Virus record (IMG/VR): IMGVR_UViG_3300048908_000089
Coordinates: 1-38,293 of that record
Direction: 5' to 3' (one strand)
Length of the DNA: 38,293 bases
Origin: a virus
Part shown: positions 1 through 7,535 of the stretch, piece after piece
Layout of the letters: the number at the start of each line of letters is the position of its first letter
Numbering within the stretch: position 1 is the first letter of the stretch
Translations under genes and position numbers: made by a program
The notes under the pieces: model-generated
What the model was told of the DNA's origin: nothing
What the model saw: the letters and a program-made list of their open reading frames with translations, nothing else
The model's database searches: none

Positions 1-77
1 CCGTTCAGGGCGTTCGGACAAAGACAAGCTTCGCGCGCGTCTTGAGAATCAGAACATTTAACCACGAAGAGGAAACC

Positions 78-1595
78 ATGAAATACCTCAAGAAACTGGG
101 CCTCTTGTGGGCCCTCACGCTGCAAACGATCATCTCGTTCTTCGTCAACTATCACAAGCGTGATAGCGGGCGGACATGGACGTTAATGGCGTACCGGCAA
201 CTTCCAATGTATTTGTTCCCCGGCGTCACCAACCAGTCCACCAGCTTCACGGCGGACGTTGAAGCGTACATTCAGGAAGAAGTCGAGCCGCTCGCGCGCC
301 GCCAACTGGTCGCGTACCAGTTCGGCAAACCGCTGAAGCTGGACACGAACCGGGGCACGACGTACACGGCTTCGCGCTACCAGCGTCTGCCGCTGCCGTT
401 CGCGCCGTTGCAGGAAGGCGTTGCGCCTCCCGGCGAAGCGATGACCCTGCAGCAGGTCAGCGCGACCGCGCAGCAATGGGGTGATCGCGTCATCATCACC
501 GACGTGGCGAACCTGACCATCAAGCATCCGCTGTTCCAGCAAGCCTGTGAACTGGTCGGCCTGCAACTGCCGGAGACGCTCGAACGCAACACGTTCAACA
601 CGCTTCTGGCCACCACGCAGGTGAACTACGCGAACGGCAAGGCCTCGCGCGCGAACCTGCTCGCAACCGACGTGATGACCCCGCACGAAACGAACCGCAT
701 CGTTGGTTCGTTCCTGACGTACGGCGTCCCGCGCTTCATGGGCGACGAACGCGAAGACATGATGATCGAAGCGGGCGCGTATCGCGATCCGTCGAAGTCA
801 CCGGCTGTCATGCAGCATTACGTTGCGCTGATCCATCCGCTGTCGGCGCAAGACATGCGCGAGAACACGACGGTCGTCAACGCGTGGTCGTACAGCGACG
901 TGAACCGCCTGTACAACAACGAACTCGGCCCGTTCAACGGCGCGCGCTTCGTTGAATCGAACATGATGCCTTACTGGACGGGCGCGGCCGCCATCCAGGG
1001 TACGGCGTCGGCGTCGGGCGGCACGCTGGCAACGAATGCCGGTTACCAGATCATCGTGACGGCATCGCCCGCACAAACGTCGGTCGAACAGATCATTTAT
1101 CAGGTGTCGAACGCGATCAGCGTTACGGGCCCCACGGGCTCGATTTCGGTTGTGATCCCGAACGTGCCGAACTACGTGTTCAACGTGTACATCGGCACGT
1201 CGGCCACACCGGGCAATCTGGCAACGGCAATCGGTAACGGGGTTCCCGTCACGGGCCCGCTGGCCGGTCAGGCGACGCAGCTGCTCCCGAACCAGACGGT
1301 TACGCTGACGGGTATCGGCGTCGCGCAAACACCGCCGGCAGCTCCAGCCACGGGCGTGAGCGTGTTCCCGACGATCTTTATCGGCAACCACTCGTACGGT
1401 CAGGTGCTTCTGGAGAACCCGGAATTCCACTACCTGACGGGCGCTGACAAGTCGGACCCGTTGAATCAGACGCGTGTCGTGTCGTGGAAGGTGTTCTACG
1501 GCTCGATCATCCTGAATCAGGCGTTCCTCGCGCGCGTCGAAGCCGGTTCGGCCTTCACGCCGGGGTATACTGCCGGTACTGTGACAACCCCGTAA
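78..1595 (+). CDS. Major capsid protein, N4-gp56-like family
   Basis: This is the likely shell-forming capsid protein. The N-terminal half matches the N4-gp56 family pattern: a long helix ending in EPLARRQLVAYQFGKPLKL, then a glycine-threonine strand segment, LQEGVAPPGEAMT, QQWGDRVIITDVANLT and a helix around QLPETLERNTFNTLLA. Residues about 310-430 form an Ala/Thr/Gly/Val-rich insertion that looks like an Ig-like or decoration domain, and the capsid pattern then resumes (GNHSYGQVLLENPEF). The ATG at 78 has a strong SD (GAGGAAACC) but adds about 36 residues that include a hydrophobic segment. The ATG at 186 (MAYRQLPMYLF) gives a more usual capsid N-terminus but has only a weak SD. A TTG at 42 is less likely. 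The adaptor and nozzle genes follow downstream, as expected for a podovirus. The family call is confident; the exact start is not. Confidence 0.85.
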   Translation: MKYLKKLGLLWALTLQTIISFFVNYHKRDSGRTWTLMAYRQLPMYLFPGVTNQSTSFTADVEAYIQEEVEPLARRQLVAYQFGKPLKLDTNRGTTYTASRYQRLPLPFAPLQEGVAPPGEAMTLQQVSATAQQWGDRVIITDVANLTIKHPLFQQACELVGLQLPETLERNTFNTLLATTQVNYANGKASRANLLATDVMTPHETNRIVGSFLTYGVPRFMGDEREDMMIEAGAYRDPSKSPAVMQHYVALIHPLSAQDMRENTTVVNAWSYSDVNRLYNNELGPFNGARFVESNMMPYWTGAAAIQGTASASGGTLATNAGYQIIVTASPAQTSVEQIIYQVSNAISVTGPTGSISVVIPNVPNYVFNVYIGTSATPGNLATAIGNGVPVTGPLAGQATQLLPNQTVTLTGIGVAQTPPAAPATGVSVFPTIFIGNHSYGQVLLENPEFHYLTGADKSDPLNQTRVVSWKVFYGSIILNQAFLARVEAGSAFTPGYTAGTVTTP

Positions 1596-1607
1596 TCAGG
1601 AGCATAA

Positions 1608-2093
1608 ATGCCCCCGCGCACGCCTAACACCCCGCCGGAAGGCGGGGATGAAAACCTCGAAAACGATCTGCCGTCCGCAGTTGAGACGCCGGAACAGCTC
1701 AAGGCCCGAATCAAGGCCCTGGAAGCCGAACTGGAAAAATCAACCGCTGGCCGGCTGATCGCAGAGGAAGAGTCCGCCCGTCTGTCGGCACAGGCGCAGT
1801 CGTCCATGTTCACGACCAACGTCACCGAGCGCTTCTCGCGCAAGACGTCGGACGGCGTGGATATGTGGTGGTATCGTATCGACCTGGCACCGTGCGGGGG
1901 TATCGATATCCGCCTGAATGGACAGCAGTATGTCCACGGCACAACGTACGAATTCACCACGGACGTGCTGCGCAGTGTCAAGGAAATCGTGGCCCGCACA
2001 TGGGATCACGAGAATAACATCAACGGGGCGAATGAAAACGCCTACAAGGTGGCTCAAGACCGCGTGCTGCGCGGTGGCGACCGCCGTCGATAA
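1608..2093 (+). CDS. Virion-region protein of unknown function with N-terminal coiled coil
   Basis: I do not recognise a named family. The ATG at 1608 follows a good SD (TCAGGAGCATAA) 12 bases after the capsid stop, so the gene is surely in the capsid transcript. Residues 1-25 are Pro/Gly/Glu-rich. Residues about 26-65 are a charged heptad-like helix (EQLKARIKALEAELEK), a likely coiled coil. Residues about 70-150 form a compact domain with two Trp and YRIDLAPCGGIDIRLNGQQY, suggesting beta strands. The C-terminus is very basic (LRGGDRRR). Its place between capsid and adaptor suggests a head-associated or head-completion role, but nothing in the sequence proves it. Confidence 0.7.
   Translation: MPPRTPNTPPEGGDENLENDLPSAVETPEQLKARIKALEAELEKSTAGRLIAEEESARLSAQAQSSMFTTNVTERFSRKTSDGVDMWWYRIDLAPCGGIDIRLNGQQYVHGTTYEFTTDVLRSVKEIVARTWDHENNINGANENAYKVAQDRVLRGGDRRR
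1630..1647 (+). other. GC-rich GNRA-loop hairpin just downstream of the capsid gene
   Basis: CCCCGCC, GGAA and GGCGGGG form a perfect 7-bp GC stem closed by a GNRA tetraloop. It lies 22 bases inside the gene that follows the capsid gene. No T-run follows, so it is not a standard intrinsic terminator. It could pause ribosomes, mark an RNA-processing site or stabilise the upstream capsid message; this is inference. Confidence 0.4.
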
Positions 2094-2104
2094 GAGGAAC
2101 CAAA

Positions 2105-2491
2105 GTGAGCGAACAGACCGCAGTTCTCGGCAATTTCCAGATCAACCTCCCCGCGCCTAACGGTGCGTCTGTGTCGATCAGCGGTTACGTCTACGAATCC
2201 GAATCGCTGGGGTCGCTGAACGAACGCATGGACACGTGCCGGGAAGCCCTGATCCGCCAGCAGGCGATTCTCGAAGTGCCCGTCCTTCAGAAGGAAGTCG
2301 AAGCACTGGAGCGCATGCTGGAAGACCATCGCAAGGCGTATGCTGACCTTCTGGAGCGCTCGAAGGCAAAGCACAAGCTCACGAGCCAGGATGACGCATC
2401 GATGCGCAACCTGCCGGTCCAGATCAAGCAGATTCAGTCCAAGCTCGAAGAAGGTCAGGCGAAGATTGCGTCCGTGAAAAAGGCAGCGTAA
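2105..2491 (+). CDS. Coiled-coil virion-region protein, unknown function
   Basis: This 128-residue protein starts with GTG at 2105 behind AAGAGGAACCAAA. Residues 1-35 look like a short beta domain (LGNFQINLPAPNGASVSISG). From about residue 40 onward it is almost all heptad-rich helix (VLQKEVEALERMLEDHRKAY, then IKQIQSKLEEGQAKI), so it is probably an elongated coiled coil. Its stop codon overlaps the start of the adaptor gene (TAATG), implying translational coupling. Such small coiled-coil proteins next to capsid and adaptor genes can be head-assembly or scaffold-like factors, but I cannot assign one. No separate scaffold gene is recognisable in the window, so this protein and its upstream neighbour are candidates. 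Confidence 0.7.
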   Translation: MSEQTAVLGNFQINLPAPNGASVSISGYVYESESLGSLNERMDTCREALIRQQAILEVPVLQKEVEALERMLEDHRKAYADLLERSKAKHKLTSQDDASMRNLPVQIKQIQSKLEEGQAKIASVKKAA

Positions 2492-3195
2492 TGGCTTACC
2501 TCCAGGCGCAACAGATTGTTAGTCTGGCCTGTGCGATCTGCAAATGCCCCGGCTTTACGCAGATCGGCGGCCAGATGCTTAACATGGCCCTGGAGGATCT
2601 CTGGTTGCATCGCGACCTGAAGATCAATCGCGTTACCGAATCCATTCTCGTACAGGCGAACAACTTCGGCCCGTTCACGCTGCCGTTGAACTATCTGCGC
2701 ACGTACGATCTGTTCTTCGAACAGAACAACCTGCCGTACTTCCTGAATCCGATCAGTACGGAAGAGTACGACCAGGAGTTTAAAGACCCGTCGATTGCGA
2801 ACTACCCGTACGAATTTATGACCATCCTGGTAGATGAAACGACGGCATTGGCGCAGAACTCGGCGGGCACGCTATTCATTTATCCGCAGTCATCCGGTCA
2901 GATCACGCTGACGCACCGCTACATGGTGAAGCAGCCTGATATCACGGCGCCGGAGACTTCAACGGTCGTCCCGTGGTTCCCGGATCAGGACTATCTCATC
3001 AAGGCGACAGCAGCACGCCTGATGGACATCACTGACGATACGCGGCGAGAAAGCTTCCTCCAGCAATGCCAGAACATGCTGCGCGTGCATCTCATCATGG
3101 AAGGCGACGAACAGCAGGTTGTGAAGTCTGTACGCCTCGATCCGCGTCGCTTCCACTCGAACCGCAGTCTAAAACCGACAAAAATCACCGACTAA
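2491..3195 (+). CDS. Head-tail adaptor (connector) protein
   Basis: This 234-residue protein has the features of podovirus adaptor proteins (P22 gp4 or T7 gp11-like) that dock under the portal. The N-terminus is a helix bundle (ALEDLWLHRDLKINRVTES). A Pro-rich beta segment follows (GPFTLPLNYLRTYDLFFEQN, TLFIYPQSSGQITLTHRYMV). A helical C-terminal part has the pattern PDQDYLIKATAARLMDITDD then ESFLQQCQNML. It lies directly before the beta-propeller nozzle gene, the usual order of adaptor and nozzle. The ATG at 2491 overlaps the preceding stop. The assignment rests on fold pattern and gene order rather than a single diagnostic motif. Confidence 0.65.
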   Translation: MAYLQAQQIVSLACAICKCPGFTQIGGQMLNMALEDLWLHRDLKINRVTESILVQANNFGPFTLPLNYLRTYDLFFEQNNLPYFLNPISTEEYDQEFKDPSIANYPYEFMTILVDETTALAQNSAGTLFIYPQSSGQITLTHRYMVKQPDITAPETSTVVPWFPDQDYLIKATAARLMDITDDTRRESFLQQCQNMLRVHLIMEGDEQQVVKSVRLDPRRFHSNRSLKPTKITD

Positions 3196-3204
3196 GGAGA
3201 CCGT

Positions 3205-4830
3205 ATGGCAATCCGCAACGGTCAACCGGTACGCTTCACGCCAAAAGGGATCTGTGACGCGTTCGACGCAACAGACGCCTTCCCCGGCGCGTGCTCTCAA
3301 CTCCAGAATCTTGTTTTTGACCAGGGGAACCCGGAAATCGTGGTTTCCCGACCGGGAGTCGGCAATCCGTTAACGTCGTTCGGCAGTTTCACGACGCCGA
3401 CTTTCGTGTCGGTGCATATCGTCATCGGAACCGTGGTTTACGGCATGGTTTCGACCGCGCGCAATGCGAACCACGATGAACCGTTCGCGTACGATACCGC
3501 GACGAACTCTTTCATTACGATATCAGGCGTGACGGCGGCTAACACTCCGCTGTCCCCGTCAACTACTGGCCCGTGGACGCCACCTGTCATGGCAGTGGTA
3601 AGCACAAAGATTATCGTTGCCCACAACGGGTTCAGCGGCACGGGAACTAATTTCTTCGGCGTGATAGACATCACGACGCCAGCGGCGCCCGTATGGAGTT
3701 CAACTAACACGGCCACGAACGCCCTGCCGGCAGTACCTACCGCTGTCGCGAACTACAACAACCGCGCGTGGTTCGCGGTCGGCAGCATTCTTTTCTTCAG
3801 TGACGTTCTGAACCCGACTACGCGGACGAATGCAACGCAATCCGTAACCGTGGGTGACACCACACTGGTTACTACGCTGTCAGGTCTTCCTATCCAGACT
3901 ACATCGTCAGGCGTACAAGCTGCGCTTGTCGCGTTCAAGGGCGGCAGTATCTGGCAAATCACAGGCGACACGGCGACAAACAATCTGGCGCTGAACTACA
4001 TCACGCTGACGACGGGCTGCGTGTCGCCCCGCAGCGCGGTGCAGACACCGTACGGGATTTTCTTTGCAGGCGTCGATTCTCCTTACGTTCTGAGCTATTT
4101 CGGCACGTTAGGCCCTCTGTCAAGTACGCCCGGTCAAGGGGGCGGGGTTGCGGATCTTCAGCAGCCTTTCCAGAACGTGACGGAGCCTACGCGCGTCGCG
4201 GCGGGGTTTTCCGGGAACATCTATCGCATCTACATGGCGACCATCGTGAGAGGCGCCACGGCAACGAACGATTACTGGTACGGTATCCGGCGCAACCGAT
4301 GGACGGGGCCGCATACGTTCTCCTACGACTGCGCTTCACAGTTGGGGGATTCGTTCATTATTTCGGGTGCTGCGCACGGCGCCGCGCTGTTCAAAAGTGA
4401 TTCGATCCCGACCGCAACCACGTCATACACAGACAACGGGGTGCCGCTTACGAGTCACCTAACGTCGTCTTCATTTCCGAAGACAGGCCATATGCAGGAA
4501 GTGCAAGTCGTTGAATCGACACTTGAACTGTCTTCGTCTGGTGCCTCGGTAAATTACAATATTGCGGCGCTCAACGATCAGACAAATGTGATCGGTTCGA
4601 CGTTCGTCAATACGCCGGCCACGGGCTTTCTGTGGGGCGCTGGCCTGTGGGGCACTGGGGTCTGGAGTACAGGCGTTAACATTCCGCACGTGTACACAAT
4701 CCCCTGGACTGCGCCGCTGGTGTTCCAGAAAATGGCGCTCGATGTCATGGCGACTTCCTCTAACAGTGTGTCCATCGGGTCTTTCTTCGCCCGGTATCAG
4801 GACACCGGATACACGAATATGGGCAGCTAA
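3205..4830 (+). CDS. Tail nozzle / DNA-stabilisation protein, beta-propeller type
   Basis: This 541-residue protein is probably the short-tail nozzle (P22 gp10 or T7 gp12-like), which extends the portal-adaptor channel and retains packaged DNA. Typical elements are an N-terminal NLVFDQGNPEIVVSRPG region, then repeated four-stranded blades with phrases such as NYNNRAWFAVGSILFFSDVL, VALVAFKGGSIWQITGD and SPRSAVQTPYGIFFAG. The C-terminal part (GHMQEVQVVESTLELSS, FLWGAGLWGTGVWSTG) is a beta-sandwich-like region rich in Gly and Trp. It starts behind AAGGAGACCGT and follows the adaptor gene directly. Length and blade-like repeats fit the family. There is no transmembrane segment or enzyme motif. 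Confidence 0.7.
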   Translation: MAIRNGQPVRFTPKGICDAFDATDAFPGACSQLQNLVFDQGNPEIVVSRPGVGNPLTSFGSFTTPTFVSVHIVIGTVVYGMVSTARNANHDEPFAYDTATNSFITISGVTAANTPLSPSTTGPWTPPVMAVVSTKIIVAHNGFSGTGTNFFGVIDITTPAAPVWSSTNTATNALPAVPTAVANYNNRAWFAVGSILFFSDVLNPTTRTNATQSVTVGDTTLVTTLSGLPIQTTSSGVQAALVAFKGGSIWQITGDTATNNLALNYITLTTGCVSPRSAVQTPYGIFFAGVDSPYVLSYFGTLGPLSSTPGQGGGVADLQQPFQNVTEPTRVAAGFSGNIYRIYMATIVRGATATNDYWYGIRRNRWTGPHTFSYDCASQLGDSFIISGAAHGAALFKSDSIPTATTSYTDNGVPLTSHLTSSSFPKTGHMQEVQVVESTLELSSSGASVNYNIAALNDQTNVIGSTFVNTPATGFLWGAGLWGTGVWSTGVNIPHVYTIPWTAPLVFQKMALDVMATSSNSVSIGSFFARYQDTGYTNMGS

Positions 4831-4832
4831 TC

Positions 4833-5609
4833 ATGGCGATCATCGGCACTCTCCCGGTTACGTTGCAAAATGGCACGGTCGCGGACGCTAACCAGGTGAT
4901 GAGCGACTTCAATTTCATCGTCAACCAGGTGAACGCGAATGCACTGGCGAACACGGCGGTTATCGGCGGTACGCAGCTAATCAACGTGCAGGTATTTCTC
5001 GTTTCCGGAACCTACACGCCTACCGCGCGCACGACGCGCGCCTATGTGGAAGTGTGGGGCGGCGGCGGCGCGGGCGGCGGCGCACCGACGACTGGCGTAG
5101 GACAATTCTCGATAGGTTCAGGTGGCGGCGCGGGTGCGTACTCGCGTGGACTGATCGCGAGCCCGGTAAGCGGGGCGGTCGTCATCGGCCCCGGCGGATT
5201 AGGCGCGGCAGGCGGCAATGGCAACACCGGCGGCACAACTGGTTTCCAGGGTTTGATCGTGTGCAACGGTGGCGCGGGCGGAACCACAGGCCCCTCCGGT
5301 ACGTCGCCTATCACGAATCCCGGAGCGGGCGGCACGGTAGCCACTCCAGGTAGCATCCTGAACGTGGCAGGGCAGGCAGGCGGCGCTGGGTGGGCCTATA
5401 CGACAGGACTAATCGGGGTATCCGGGCAGGGCGGCAATTCCTTGTACAGCGCGGGCGGGGCGTCGGTAGCCAGCGTTAACACAGTCGGCAATAACGGTAT
5501 CGGGTTTGGCGGCGGCGGCGGAAGTGGGGCGTTCAACGGTGCGTCGCAAAGCGACAGGGCAGGCGGTAATGGTGCGCCGGGGTTAATCATAGTCTACGAA
5601 TACGCATAA
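4833..5609 (+). CDS. Glycine-rich tail fibre tip / receptor-binding protein
   Basis: The first 50 residues form a helical attachment region (GTVADANQVMSDFNFIVNQV), as in many short fibres. A beta strand follows (VFLVSGTYTPTARTTRAYVE), then a Gly-rich domain opening with VWGGGGAGGGAP and ending GGNGAPGLIIVYEYA. Long Gly runs separated by single non-Gly residues (GSGGGAGAYSRG, GPGGLGAAGGNGNTGG) fit a polyglycine-II sandwich adhesin like that of phage S16 gp38. The loops between Gly runs would carry receptor specificity. It follows the nozzle gene by two bases. A role as adhesin is inferred from architecture. The antisense strand is also open here, because of Gly-codon composition. Confidence 0.7.
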   Translation: MAIIGTLPVTLQNGTVADANQVMSDFNFIVNQVNANALANTAVIGGTQLINVQVFLVSGTYTPTARTTRAYVEVWGGGGAGGGAPTTGVGQFSIGSGGGAGAYSRGLIASPVSGAVVIGPGGLGAAGGNGNTGGTTGFQGLIVCNGGAGGTTGPSGTSPITNPGAGGTVATPGSILNVAGQAGGAGWAYTTGLIGVSGQGGNSLYSAGGASVASVNTVGNNGIGFGGGGGSGAFNGASQSDRAGGNGAPGLIIVYEYA

Positions 5610-5629
5610 CATGGAAAGAGGGCCGGGGA

Positions 5630-5821
5630 ATGGAAAACAGAACGCTCACCGAGGGCGATGTCAAGGCGATAGTCGATGAACTGGAAAGACGGGCTGCGCA
5701 GCGCTTTCAGCTTAATATCGGGAAGGGCGTTCTCTCCCTGGTGTGGAAGGCGTGTTTCTACCTCATACTCTGGCTTGCCGCCTACGGCGCAGCTGGCGGT
5801 TTCGGAAAGTTCTTTAAATAG
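5630..5821 (+). CDS. Small single-span membrane protein, possible lysis accessory
   Basis: This 63-residue protein starts at ATG 5630 behind AGAGGGCCGGGGA. The N-terminal 30 residues are charged (DVKAIVDELERRAAQRFQLN). Residues about 33-58 form one hydrophobic helix (GVLSLVWKACFYLILWLAA), followed by GGFGKFFK. It sits two genes before the endolysin and three before the holin. A second holin, an antiholin or an accessory lysis protein are all possible. No family could be recognised, and one transmembrane helix alone does not identify a holin. Confidence 0.65.
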   Translation: MENRTLTEGDVKAIVDELERRAAQRFQLNIGKGVLSLVWKACFYLILWLAAYGAAGGFGKFFK

Positions 5822-5831
5822 GAGTCTTATC

Positions 5832-6044
5832 ATGTCGTTTTGGGATCAGATCGAAGCAGATTACAACGCGGTAATCTCTAGCGCGGATAGCGTAGCAACG
5901 AAACTGGAAAATCTCGTTGGTATCCAGACGCGCGCGCAGCAAATGACGACGCTTACGTCGCAGATCACAGCTATCGTAGACGACGGCGCGAAGGCGACAC
6001 CTGACAAGGTGACGGAGATCCTGACGGCGACGGGCAAACTGTGA
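5832..6044 (+). CDS. Small soluble helical protein in the lysis cluster
   Basis: This 70-residue protein starts at ATG 5832 behind TAGGAGTCTTATC. It is mostly helical and polar (SFWDQIEADYNAVISSADSV, QTRAQQMTTLTSQITAIVDD) and has no transmembrane segment or cysteine. The endolysin GTG at 6041 overlaps its stop codon (GTGA), so the two are translationally coupled. It may be a minor virion protein or a lysis regulator; neither is shown. Longer in-frame versions starting upstream would overlap the preceding membrane-protein gene and lack an SD. Confidence 0.6.
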   Translation: MSFWDQIEADYNAVISSADSVATKLENLVGIQTRAQQMTTLTSQITAIVDDGAKATPDKVTEILTATGKL

Positions 6045-6601
6045 TTCCAGAAGAACTGGCCGCTTGCATTGGGATTCCTCTCGCTCGCGCGCAAACGTGG
6101 GCTGATCCGCTGTCTGCGGCAATGGCGCTTTATGCGATCGATTCGCCTAAGCGCCAGGCTGCGTTCCTCGCGCAGATCGGTCACGAATCCGGGCGACTGG
6201 TCTACGTAAGAGAACTGTGGGGCCCCACGCCCGCGCAGGAGCGATACGAAGGCCGCGCGGACCTCGGCAACACCGAGAAGGGCGACGGGTTCAAGTTCCG
6301 GGGCCGGGGGCTGATTCAGGTCACGGGCCGCGCGAACTACCAGCGCGCGAGCGATGCGCTCGTTCTGCCGTTGACGGACCATCCGGAGTTGCTTGAACAA
6401 CCCGGCAACGCTGCGCAGTCGGCTGCGTGGTTCTGGAATACGCACGGTCTGAACGTCTGCGCCGAACTGATGGACTTCGAAGGTATTACGAAAGTCATCA
6501 ACGGCGGGCTGAACGGGTATGACGACCGCGTGAACCTGTGGAAGATGTGCTGCACCGCGCTTGGCGTCGGTGACGGCTACTGGAGCGAATCATGGCACTA
6601 G
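6041..6601 (+). CDS. Endolysin, glycoside hydrolase family 19 (chitinase-like)
   Basis: The 186-residue protein is a lytic GH19 enzyme that would cut peptidoglycan glycan strands at the end of infection. The first catalytic Glu lies in AAFLAQIGHESGRL (about residues 39-52). The second Glu region is AQERYEGRADLGNTEKGDG, followed by the family signature FKFRGRGLIQVTGRANY and then AWFWNTHGLN. The C-terminal part (GITKVINGGLNGYDDRVNLW) also matches GH19 endolysins. There is no signal peptide or transmembrane anchor, so release depends on the holin encoded next. The GTG start overlaps the upstream stop, and the holin gene starts 10 bases before its end. Length is typical of single-domain Gram-negative phage endolysins. 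Confidence 0.9.
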   Translation: MIPEELAACIGIPLARAQTWADPLSAAMALYAIDSPKRQAAFLAQIGHESGRLVYVRELWGPTPAQERYEGRADLGNTEKGDGFKFRGRGLIQVTGRANYQRASDALVLPLTDHPELLEQPGNAAQSAAWFWNTHGLNVCAELMDFEGITKVINGGLNGYDDRVNLWKMCCTALGVGDGYWSESWH

Positions 6602-6975
6602 ATCCGATCACGGCTGGACTGGACTTCGCAAGCACTATTGTTTCCCGCATCTGGCCGGACAAGTCGCAGCAGGAACAGCAGCAATTGGCCGCTGTCCTGA
6701 CGATGGTTCAAGGGCAGATGGCGATCAATCAGGCTGAAGCATCGAACGAAAGCACGTTCGTAGCAGGCTGGCGCCCGTTCATCGGCTGGGCGTGTGGCAT
6801 GGCCTGCGTATGGAACTGGATGGGCCTGCCTATCGCGAAGCTCGGATTGACGCTCGCCGGCCACCCGATCACGTTGAGCCCCGCTGACCTGTCGGAGATG
6901 ATGCCGGTTCTCATGGGTATGTTAGGGCTTGGCGGTCTGCACACATTCGAACGCGTAAAGGGCGTCAGCAAATGA
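6592..6975 (+). CDS. Holin, three-TM / gene-transfer-agent type
   Basis: This 127-residue membrane protein resembles the Holin_3TMs family. A soluble amphipathic N-terminus (DKSQQEQQQLAAVLTMVQGQ) is followed by the characteristic FVAGWRPFIGWACGMACVWN hydrophobic segment. A second hydrophobic region starts at GLPIAKLGLTLAG, and a third segment is EMMPVLMGMLGLGGLHTFE, with a basic tail (RVKGVSK). It overlaps the endolysin gene by 10 bases and the next gene by four (ATGA), so lysis genes are co-translated. Its role would be timed permeabilisation of the inner membrane to release the GH19 enzyme. No spanin genes are evident nearby. Confidence 0.75.
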   Translation: MALDPITAGLDFASTIVSRIWPDKSQQEQQQLAAVLTMVQGQMAINQAEASNESTFVAGWRPFIGWACGMACVWNWMGLPIAKLGLTLAGHPITLSPADLSEMMPVLMGMLGLGGLHTFERVKGVSK

Positions 6976-7535
6976 GGAACCTTGTAAAGATCGCAGCGGG
7001 TATCGACACGGCGCCCATGCTTCTGGAAATCGCGCGCCAGCCGAAACTGTGGAACCGGCACACGGTAAGGAAGACCGCGCCGGAGACTCCGCACGCGGCA
7101 ATGGACGATATCTGGCTTCGGTACAACGACGAAAAGCCGTTCAAGGAATCGGGCGACTACTCGAAGTTCAACGATGAGCACGACGCCAAATTCTACCCGG
7201 AATGGTTCGCGCTGCCGTCGCTCCACCAGGTGGTGTTCGATCTCGCGCACCGCGTGCGCGCGGTCCGCATTGGCGGGGTAATGATTACCCGCATCCCACC
7301 AGGCGGGCGCATCGAACCGCACGCGGACGACGGCTGGCACGCGAAGTATTACAATACCAAGCTGTACGTGGTTTTACAGTCCAATCCGCAATGCGTGAAC
7401 CGCGTGGAAGAAGAGCGGGTTGCGATGGCGCCAGGCGAAGTCTGGTACTTCGATAACCTGAAAGAGCACGAAGTCACGAACGACGGTCCGGATGACCGGA
7501 TCACGCTGATTATCTGCCTGCGGTGCGAGCGATGA
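6972..7535 (+). CDS. AspH-like Fe(II)/2-oxoglutarate-dependent dioxygenase
   Basis: This 187-residue protein has the core of the aspartyl/asparaginyl beta-hydroxylase fold. The iron ligands are visible as H117-x-D119 (RIEPHADDGWH) and H166 (NLKEHEVTNDG). R176 (DDRITL) sits where 2-oxoglutarate is bound. The strand before the triad (VMITRIPPGGRI) and the one after (TKLYVVLQS) are typical double-stranded beta-helix strands. Members hydroxylate Asp/Asn in proteins or oxidise small molecules; the substrate here is unknown. The ATG overlaps the holin stop and its own stop overlaps the cupin start (ATGA), so it is expressed late with lysis and virion genes. An AspH-like enzyme here is unusual. Confidence 0.75.
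   Translation: MRNLVKIAAGIDTAPMLLEIARQPKLWNRHTVRKTAPETPHAAMDDIWLRYNDEKPFKESGDYSKFNDEHDAKFYPEWFALPSLHQVVFDLAHRVRAVRIGGVMITRIPPGGRIEPHADDGWHAKYYNTKLYVVLQSNPQCVNRVEEERVAMAPGEVWYFDNLKEHEVTNDGPDDRITLIICLRCER

Noticed and set aside
798-1430. Long leftward frame opposite the capsid gene (210 codons)
   Set aside because: Composition artefact of GC-rich coding DNA: Arg-rich product, no SD, fully opposite a well-supported capsid gene.
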